A DNA stretch of 40,235 bases from Clostridium sp. CAG:632. GTDB taxonomy: Bacteria; Bacillota; Clostridia; Lachnospirales; Lachnospiraceae. The DNA lies in the NCBI GenBank assembly GCA_000431515.1, contig HF991318.1:25647-65881 (forward strand). The letters run 5' to 3'. Position numbers and translations under genes: made by a program. Every line of letters begins with the position of its first letter. Within the stretch, counting starts at the first letter, position 1. A model generated the notes under the pieces. It did not search any database. It was not told the origin of the DNA and saw only the letters and a list, made by a program, of their open reading frames with translations. This document shows, piece after piece, positions 35,001 through 40,235 of the stretch.

Positions 35001-36054
35001 TAATCTGACAGTGGCACAGATTTATGCAGAGATTGCCGGTTCCCTGACCACCGAGAATACAGCAACCACGCTGACAATGGATGGAAAAGATTATAGCGTG
35101 ATCGTGGTTGATGAGACCGATAAGGTTAATAAGTCCAATGTGATGGATTATGCATTTGAGGTAAACACAACGGATGAGGATGGCAGTCAGACAACCGAGG
35201 AGCATACGCTCAGCGAGTTTGCAAGTCTGGAGGAAAGCAAGAGTGTTGCATCGATCGGCCGTGAGAATCAGACACGGTATCTGAGTGTTACCGCAGCAAC
35301 GATGGATGGATATAATACGACGCTTCTGGCAAGACAGGTACAGGATAAGCTAGATCAGTATCAGGCTCCGGATGGCATTACGATTAAGATCGGTGGCGAA
35401 AGTGAATCCGTGAATGATGCGTTAAAGGATATGCTTCTGATGATCCTGCTGGCAATCGTGCTGATCTATCTGGTTATGGTGGCACAGTTCCAGAATCTGG
35501 TATCTCCGTTTATCGTGCTGTTGACAATACCGCTTGCATTTACGGGAGGCTTTCTGGCATTGCTGATCAGCGGGGAAGAAATCTCACTGATTTGCCTGAT
35601 GGGCTTCCTGGTATTGTCCGGTGTCATTGTAAATAATGGTATTGTGTTTGTGGATTATGTAAATCAGCTTCGAATCGGCGGTATGGAGAAGCGGGAAGCA
35701 CTGGTTGAAACCGGTAAGACCCGTATGAGACCAATCCTGATGACTGCATTGACAACCATCCTTGCAATGTCTACCATGGCATTCAGTACCGATATGGCAT
35801 CCCAGATGGGCAAGGGTATGTCAATCGTAGTCATCGGCGGTTTGACCTATGGTACATTAATGACATTGTTTATTGTTCCGGTATTTTATGATATTATTTA
35901 CCGGAAGAAAGAAATGAAGGCCGTAGATATCGGAGACGAGGAAACTCTGAAAGCAGACGAGGCTGCAATGGCAGAGGGAATCGGTGATGTGGATGTAGAA
36001 GAAGCATCAGAAAATCCGGCAACAGAAAGCAATGGAGAGGATAGACATGAGTAA
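32053..36054 (+). CDS. RND-family efflux permease with coiled-coil insertion
   Basis: A 1333-residue AcrB/SwrC-like pump. I start it at ATG 32053, eight bases after AGGAGGAG (32037-32044), not at in-frame TTG 31969, which coincides with a possible -35. TM1 (KKPYTVLVGVIALLVFGF) and the porter-domain opener DLLPEMELPYVVV are typical. A coiled-coil insertion of about 290 residues (about 190-480, Ala/Lys/Gln/Glu-rich) interrupts the first porter domain, as in many Firmicutes RND proteins. TM4 reads GVGMLVDNSIVVIENI; the first Asp of the AcrB DD pair is kept, the second is Asn. The second half repeats the RND plan (EESV-like loop, VMVAQFQNLVSPF, GVIVNNGIVFVDY). It has no membrane-fusion partner gene beside it. 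Substrate unknown. Its stop overlaps the glmU-like start by eight bases. Confidence 0.92.
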   Translation: MPKFSVKKPYTVLVGVIALLVFGFVTFSKLSTDLLPEMELPYVVVVTTYPGAAPERVESQVTEVLESSLGTVNGVENLTSTSSENYSMLTLEFSEGTNMDSAMINLSTALDQVTLPDKCGKPMLLEVSMDMMPTMEVTVDYDDMDIYELSEFAENTLIPYLERQTGVASVTGMGLVDEMVEVRLDKEKVDDLNDRLAAHVDDSLAEAKDKLDSAGTELASAQSKLDEGKKTLEDQQNSTSSELAKGSQMLDEAMATRAAYSAQLTSLQASKAALQAEQKAYEDAKIEETYAQLNTMFDGIHTVAESMGKGDTVPTDIVDAYTHPEKLQAFVQMLEQLKAMQGMPGVPEITDAQIEQMKGLTADSLKQIDTAHKRIPEIAEALNNLEIEIAAAQAILDNVNAQTQQAADSYAAMEEGKISAAAGFGAASAELSAAQKALDDGKAELESSKESYESAKETALKNANLDSLLSLDTLSNLISAQNFSMPAGYIYEGDAQYLLRVGDEFADMDELQNTLLCDVDGIGEIRLKDVAAITMIDNSADSYAKVNGNEAIILAIYKASTAGTASVSDRCNEAITDMTDEYPGLHILNLMDQGEYIDMIIKSVLSNLVVGAILAIIILAIFLKDAKPTIVVAFSIPLSVLFAMVLMYFSGMTMNIISLSGLALGVGMLVDNSIVVIENIYRLRNKGIPSARAAVMGANQVAGAIIASTLTTICVFLPMVFATGIAKQLLPDMAWTIAFSLVASLIVALTVVPSMSATVLKNTKTKSHRWFDAVIRGYEKALRFCLKRKWLPIALAVILLAGSVFQAFRTGLVLIPSMGSNQMSISITTDPDNSDQENYALADEAMERLMAIDGVETVGAMTQSSMSIASTSDATNSFYFYILVSDKAAKNNAAVGKQMEDALADMDLQDVNVSLSNMDMSSLMGSGMQVDIYGSDLDTMLQVSEDVKGILEEVGGMEDISNGQEEGDSQLKILVDKDKAMKYNLTVAQIYAEIAGSLTTENTATTLTMDGKDYSVIVVDETDKVNKSNVMDYAFEVNTTDEDGSQTTEEHTLSEFASLEESKSVASIGRENQTRYLSVTAATMDGYNTTLLARQVQDKLDQYQAPDGITIKIGGESESVNDALKDMLLMILLAIVLIYLVMVAQFQNLVSPFIVLLTIPLAFTGGFLALLISGEEISLICLMGFLVLSGVIVNNGIVFVDYVNQLRIGGMEKREALVETGKTRMRPILMTALTTILAMSTMAFSTDMASQMGKGMSIVVIGGLTYGTLMTLFIVPVFYDIIYRKKEMKAVDIGDEETLKADEAAMAEGIGDVDVEEASENPATESNGEDRHE

Positions 36055-36787
36055 GTTAAAAGCAGTGATATTAGCAGCAGGAAAAGGCACCCGTATGAAA
36101 TCGGATCTGCCAAAGGTGTTGCATGAAATCAACGGAAAGCCAATGGTAGAATACGTAATAGAAGCGGCAAGAGCGGCAGGCGCAGAAGAAATCTGTCTGG
36201 TGGTTGGCCATAAGGCAGAGCTGGTGAAGGAACGAGTGGGAGATGGTGTTACCTATGTGTTGCAGGAGCAGCAGCTGGGTACCGGTCATGCAGTGAAATG
36301 TGCCATGGACTTTATCGGTACGGAGGGTGATACCATGATCCTGTGTGGAGACACGCCGATCATTACCGGTAAGACACTGGATGAACTGATCGCCTATCAC
36401 CGGTTATATGATCTAAAGGTAACGGTGCTGTCAACGATTCTGGAGGATGCGACCGGATACGGAAGAATCGTGCGGGATGCAGAAGGGAATTTTCTGCGAA
36501 TTGTGGAACAGAAGGATGCCACACCGGAGGAGCAGGCAATCCGGGAGATCAATTCCGGCATGTATGTATTTCAGTCTGCGGCACTTTCAGACAGCCTGAC
36601 GAAGCTGAAGAATGACAATGCACAGAAGGAATACTATCTGACAGATACGATAGAGATCATTAACCGGGAGAACCGGACCGGCGGCATTGTTGTGGGAGCA
36701 ATGGCTACGGAGAATGCGGATGAAACCCGTGGAGTGAATACAACGGAACAGCTGGCAGAGGCAGCAGAGATTATAAATCACCGGTAG
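36047..36787 (+). CDS. GlmU-like UDP-GlcNAc uridylyltransferase without acetyltransferase domain
   Basis: A 246-residue protein. I prefer ATG 36047, six bases after GGAGAGG (36034-36040), to ATG 36032, which overlaps that site. It begins MSKLKAVILAAGKGTRMKSD, the GlmU nucleotide site, followed by LPKVLH, LGTGHAV, LCGDTPII, GYGRIVR and EINSGMYVF, all GlmU pyrophosphorylase features. Ordinary GlmU is about 450 residues, with a C-terminal left-handed beta-helix that acetylates glucosamine-1-phosphate. Here the frame stops after EIINHR, near the domain junction, and no remnant of the second half follows. The partner reaction must be done elsewhere, or the enzyme uses another sugar phosphate. The position before pth and mfd fits the Bacillus order. 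Family call firm; symbol withheld because the bifunctional form is absent. Confidence 0.86.
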   Translation: MSKLKAVILAAGKGTRMKSDLPKVLHEINGKPMVEYVIEAARAAGAEEICLVVGHKAELVKERVGDGVTYVLQEQQLGTGHAVKCAMDFIGTEGDTMILCGDTPIITGKTLDELIAYHRLYDLKVTVLSTILEDATGYGRIVRDAEGNFLRIVEQKDATPEEQAIREINSGMYVFQSAALSDSLTKLKNDNAQKEYYLTDTIEIINRENRTGGIVVGAMATENADETRGVNTTEQLAEAAEIINHR

Positions 36788-36797
36788 GCCGGGAAAA

Positions 36798-36817
36798 GGA
36801 GGCATGAAAATGCCTCC
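36798..36817 (+). terminator. Short perfect hairpin after the glmU-like gene
   Basis: GGAGGCAT and ATGCCTCC pair perfectly (eight base pairs) around a GAAA tetraloop. The bases after it (CTTGTAATTT) make a poor T-tract, so it may be a weak terminator or an RNA-stabilising hairpin between the glmU-like gene and pth. Confidence 0.5.
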
Positions 36818-36914
36818 CTTGTAATTTATCAAAAGCTGTGGTACATTTAACTGATGTAGGAAAACAGATGTAGCATAGATTAGAGACAGGATGATTCAGA
36901 AGGAGAACCCCGAT

Positions 36915-37481
36915 ATGAAGATCATTGCAGGACTTGGAAATCCGACGAAGGAATACGAAGGAACGAGACATAATATTGGATTTTCGGTGATAGACAAGCT
37001 GGCTGATAAATATAATATAAGTATGAACGAGAAGAAGCACAAGGCAATCTGTGGGAAAGGAATGATCGAGGGCGAAAAGGTAATCCTCTTAAAGCCACAG
37101 ACCTATATGAACCTGAGTGGAGAAAGCGTTGTCGATGCAGTGAATTTCTATAAGGTAGATCCGGAAGAGGATGTGATCATCATTTATGATGATATTGATC
37201 TGGATGTAGGCAAGCTGCGAATCCGGGCAAAGGGCAGTGCCGGTGGACATAACGGGATGAAGAATATTATTGCACATCTTGGAACACAGGTCTTTCCGAG
37301 GATTCGGGTCGGAGTCGGTGCGAAGCCGAAGGACTGGGATCTGGCGGATTATGTACTGGGACGGTTTCCGAAAGAAGAGCTGCCGGAGATTGAGGCAGGA
37401 CGGGAAACTGCCTGTGAAGCGGTGAAGATCATAGTTTCACAGGGAGTGGAAGCAGCAATGAATCGAATAAATGGAAGGTAA
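36915..37481 (+). CDS. pth: Peptidyl-tRNA hydrolase
   Basis: A 188-residue protein that frees tRNA from peptidyl-tRNAs dropped by stalled ribosomes. I start it at ATG 36915, nine bases after AAGGAG (36900-36905); the in-frame ATG at 36891 is upstream of that site. The signature GLGNPTKEYEGTRHNIGF carries the catalytic His (residue 20), and LKPQTYMNLSGESV, the Asp of DDIDLDVGKLRIR, and GSAGGHNGMKNI are all in place. Length is normal. It lies five bases upstream of mfd, as in Bacillus where the two genes are also neighbours. Confidence 0.95.
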   Translation: MKIIAGLGNPTKEYEGTRHNIGFSVIDKLADKYNISMNEKKHKAICGKGMIEGEKVILLKPQTYMNLSGESVVDAVNFYKVDPEEDVIIIYDDIDLDVGKLRIRAKGSAGGHNGMKNIIAHLGTQVFPRIRVGVGAKPKDWDLADYVLGRFPKEELPEIEAGRETACEAVKIIVSQGVEAAMNRINGR

Positions 37482-37486
37482 TCAAA

Positions 37487-40235
37487 ATGAAAGCAATGAC
37501 AGAGCCTGTTAGGGAGAGCAAGTCTTATCAGGCAATCTTGCAGGCGATGAACCGAAAAGGCTTTACAGCGGTATCTGGTTTGACAGATACCGCCTTTAGT
37601 TGTGCCATTCATTGTCTGGGAGCAGACAAAAAATATCGACTGATCATCACATATGGAGAGCAGCGGGCAAAACAGCTGGAAGAGAACTACCGCTTCTTTG
37701 ACCGGAACGTGTATGTATATCCGGCTAAGGATGTGCTGTTCTACAGTGCAGATGTACATGGAAATGCAATCGTCAGACAGCGGATCGAGATCCTGAAACG
37801 GATCGTAGAAGAGGAAGCTTCTACGATCATTTTCCCGGTGGAAGCTCTGATGGAACGGGTTCCGGGACCGGAGCATTTAAAGAAGAACCGGCATCTGATC
37901 CGGGTGGGAGACACGGTAGATGTGCAGGCGTTCAGCCAGATCATGACGGCATTCGGTTATGAGAAACGGGATGCGGTAGAGGAGCCGGGACAGTATGCAG
38001 TCCGTGGCGGCATTCTGGATGTTTATCCGCTGACAGAGGATTGTCCGTATCGGATAGAGTTATGGGGCGATGAGGTGGATTCCCTGCGGAGCTTTGACGT
38101 GGAGAGCCAGCGCTCGATTGAGGAAGTGAAAGAGCTTCTGATCTATCCGGCAACAGAGATCGTACTGAGTGACAGCCGGATCGCGGCAGGTCTGAAGAAG
38201 ATTGAGACAGAGCATAAGAAATGCGCCAAGGCATTGAAGGAGGCGTTTCAGACAGAGGCATATGCCAGATTGAACCGGACGATCGCTTCACTTCGGGAGG
38301 AGTTAACAGAGCTGCATGAAGCAGTGGGTATTGACAGTTATCTGCCTTATTTCTACAGCAATCTGGTGTCGATTCTGGATTATTTTCCGGAGGGCACCTG
38401 TGTATTTATAGACGAACCGAAGCGGATCGAAGAGAGTGCGGATGCATATCAGCTGGAGTTTCAGGAAAATATGAAGACCAGACTGGAGGGCGGTTATATT
38501 CTTCCGGGGCAGATGGAACTGCTTTTAAATATGGAGGATGTCCGGCATCGGCTGGAGAACCGGTCGGCAGTCCTAAATACCGCATTGATGCAGAATCTGG
38601 AAGAGAAATGGGGAAAGATTCCGACGATCCGGTGGGAATCAAAGCAGGTACAGTCCTATGACAATCATTTCGAGCTTCTGGTGAAGAATGTACAGGCGTG
38701 GAAAAAGAAGAAATACCGGATAATCATTCTCTGTTCTTCCGGCACCAGAGCACAGAGGATCGCGGCAGAGTTTGATGACTATGAGCTCTCGGCATTCTAC
38801 AGTGAAACACTGGATCGGGAGCTTCAGCCCGGAGAAATCATGGTGGCAGCCGGTAGACTGAATAAGGGATTTGAATTCCCGGACGAGAAGCTGGCAGTCG
38901 TAAGTGAAGGTGATATTTTCCAGACCGGAGAGCGGAGCCGCAGGAAGCGGATGAAGCCACAGTACAGCGGAGAGAAGATTAACAGCTTTGCGGATATTTC
39001 CGTGGGTGATTATGTGGTTCATGAGAATCATGGAATCGGTATCTATCGTGGAATTGAGAAGATAGAGGTTGATAAGGTCGCAAAGGACTATATCACGATT
39101 GAGTATAAGGATAACAGTAAATTATATATTCTGGCATCCCAGCTGGATCTGATCCAGAAATATTCCAGCAAGGATGGGGCCCGACCGAAGATCGATAAGC
39201 TGGGCGGTACGGCATGGCAGGCGACGAAGACCCGGGTAAAAGGACATGTGGCAGGCATTGCGAAAGAACTGGTGAATCTCTATGCGGTACGGCAGGAGAA
39301 AGAAGGCTTTGCATATTCTCCGGATACCGTATGGCAGAAAGAGTTTGAGGAAGCATTTCCTTATGAAGAGACCGATGATCAGCTGCGGGCGATCGCTGAG
39401 ACGAAGGAGGACATGGAGAGTCATCGTATCATGGACCGGTTGATCTGCGGGGATGTCGGGTATGGTAAAACCGAGGTCGCAATCCGGGCGGCATTCAAGG
39501 CAGTGCAGGATGGCAAGCAGGTAGCATATCTGGTTCCGACTACGATTCTGGCGCAGCAGCATTTCGCAACATTTCTGGAACGGATGCGGAATTATCCGGT
39601 GACCGTTAAGATGATGTCCCGGTTCTGTACACCGACCGAGCAGAAGAAGATCATCAGCGGATTGAAGGACGGTTCGGTGGACATTGTGATCGGAACACAC
39701 CGGCTATTATCCAAGGATCTGGTATATAAGAACCTTGGATTGCTGGTCATTGATGAGGAACAGCGATTTGGTGTTGCTCATAAGGAGAAGATCAAGCAGA
39801 TCAAGAAGGATGTGGATGTGCTGACCCTGACGGCGACTCCGATTCCGAGAACGCTCCACATGAGTCTGATCGGAATCCGCAGTATGAGTATTCTGGAGGA
39901 ACCGCCGGTAGACCGGCAGGCGATTCCGACCTACGTGCTCGAATATAATCCGGAGCTGGTGCGGGAGGCAATCAACCGGGAGCTGGCGCGAGGCGGTCAG
40001 GTATATTATGTGTATAACCGGGTGAATGATATTGATCTGGTAACGGCGAAGCTGCAGGAGCTGTTGCCGGAGGCCAGAATCGCTTATGCACACGGTCAGA
40101 TGAAGGAACGGGAGCTGGAAACGATCATGTACCGGTTCATTAACGGAGAGATCGATGTACTGGTTACAACGACCATTATTGAAACCGGTCTGGATATTTC
40201 CAATGTAAATACCATGATCATTCAGGATGCTGAGA
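37487..40235 (+). CDS. mfd: Mfd transcription-repair coupling factor (3' end beyond window)
   Basis: The frame opens at ATG 37487, eight bases after GGAAGG (37473-37478), and stays open to the last base: 916 residues of a family that runs to about 1150. Mfd removes RNA polymerase stalled at DNA damage and recruits the UvrABC repair system. Visible parts are the UvrB-like N-terminal region (about 1-470), the RNA-polymerase-interacting domain beginning DISVGDYVVHENHGIGIY (about 503-520), and the ATPase motor: Walker A GDVGYGKTE (about 655-663), PTTILAQQH, DEEQRFG (about 757) and LTATPIPRTLHMS. The C-terminal helicase part and the D7 domain lie beyond the window. No fault is seen in the visible part. 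Confidence 0.95.
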   Translation, partial: MKAMTEPVRESKSYQAILQAMNRKGFTAVSGLTDTAFSCAIHCLGADKKYRLIITYGEQRAKQLEENYRFFDRNVYVYPAKDVLFYSADVHGNAIVRQRIEILKRIVEEEASTIIFPVEALMERVPGPEHLKKNRHLIRVGDTVDVQAFSQIMTAFGYEKRDAVEEPGQYAVRGGILDVYPLTEDCPYRIELWGDEVDSLRSFDVESQRSIEEVKELLIYPATEIVLSDSRIAAGLKKIETEHKKCAKALKEAFQTEAYARLNRTIASLREELTELHEAVGIDSYLPYFYSNLVSILDYFPEGTCVFIDEPKRIEESADAYQLEFQENMKTRLEGGYILPGQMELLLNMEDVRHRLENRSAVLNTALMQNLEEKWGKIPTIRWESKQVQSYDNHFELLVKNVQAWKKKKYRIIILCSSGTRAQRIAAEFDDYELSAFYSETLDRELQPGEIMVAAGRLNKGFEFPDEKLAVVSEGDIFQTGERSRRKRMKPQYSGEKINSFADISVGDYVVHENHGIGIYRGIEKIEVDKVAKDYITIEYKDNSKLYILASQLDLIQKYSSKDGARPKIDKLGGTAWQATKTRVKGHVAGIAKELVNLYAVRQEKEGFAYSPDTVWQKEFEEAFPYEETDDQLRAIAETKEDMESHRIMDRLICGDVGYGKTEVAIRAAFKAVQDGKQVAYLVPTTILAQQHFATFLERMRNYPVTVKMMSRFCTPTEQKKIISGLKDGSVDIVIGTHRLLSKDLVYKNLGLLVIDEEQRFGVAHKEKIKQIKKDVDVLTLTATPIPRTLHMSLIGIRSMSILEEPPVDRQAIPTYVLEYNPELVREAINRELARGGQVYYVYNRVNDIDLVTAKLQELLPEARIAYAHGQMKERELETIMYRFINGEIDVLVTTTIIETGLDISNVNTMIIQDAE

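Noticed and set aside
33919..35205. 428-codon open frame on the minus strand opposite the RND pump
   Set aside because: The + strand frame is a clear RND permease. The antisense product is rich in His, Ile and Cys, with no family likeness and no ribosome site; it is a shadow of codon bias.
1..40235. Very frequent TCCGGA/CCGGA words through the window
   Set aside because: They track Ser-Gly and Pro-Glu/Pro-Asp codon choices in the coding frames, and I see no regular spacing or strand pattern that would mark a signal.

Overview
The window looks like a chromosomal segment of a Gram-positive, anaerobic gut-type Clostridia, most probably a Lachnospiraceae. The grounds are the glgC-glgD pair, spoVG, a spoVG/glmU/pth/mfd block like that of Bacillus and Clostridia, AGGAGG-type ribosome binding sites, and an RND pump with the long coiled-coil insertion seen in Firmicutes. 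The species cannot be named from sequence alone. All credible genes are on the + strand. No stretch over 300 bases lacks a gene, and I see no tRNA, rRNA, CRISPR array, transposase or integrase.

Region 1 (1-4756) is the 3' end of a contractile injection system (CIS, phage-tail-like) structural cluster: two baseplate J-like proteins, the first cut by the window edge, and a P2 gpI-like tail protein. Sheath, tube, spike and tape-measure genes are not present and would be expected upstream. Region 2 (4784-11314) is a regulatory block in the same run of genes: a STAS anti-sigma-factor antagonist, an orphan FtsE-like ABC ATPase, an RsbW-like ATP-binding kinase, a large membrane protein fusing an NHL-like propeller, a Cache-like sensor and an MFS transporter, a GNAT protein with a Cys tail, and a membrane-bound RsbU/SpoIIE-type PP2C phosphatase. 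Together these make a partner-switching circuit with no sigma factor in the window.

Region 3 (11366-28913) is a probable cargo block. It holds four large soluble proteins without signal peptides: an unknown 645-residue protein, a 977-residue protein with two ADP-ribosyltransferase domains, a 762-residue calpain-like cysteine protease, and a 982-residue helical unknown. Three of the four are followed at once by a roughly 280-residue tandem-GNAT-like protein that loses its acetyl-CoA motif from copy to copy, so I infer that these are dedicated effector partners or chaperones. Two divergent AAA+ ATPases, each with a dead first and an intact second nucleotide site, and a 60-residue Cys protein lie between the cargo genes. 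The most economical reading is a contractile injection system that carries its own toxins, loading or disassembly ATPases and signal-dependent switch. No lysis genes are visible.

Region 4 (28914-40235) is housekeeping. An AT-rich spacer with a good extended -10 promoter drives glgC-glgD, followed by spoVG with a strong terminator. Then come an RND efflux permease, a GlmU-like uridylyltransferase without the acetyltransferase half, pth, and the first three quarters of mfd, which runs off the window end. The order matches the spoVG-glmU-pth-mfd block of Bacillus, with the pump inserted and prs/ctc absent.
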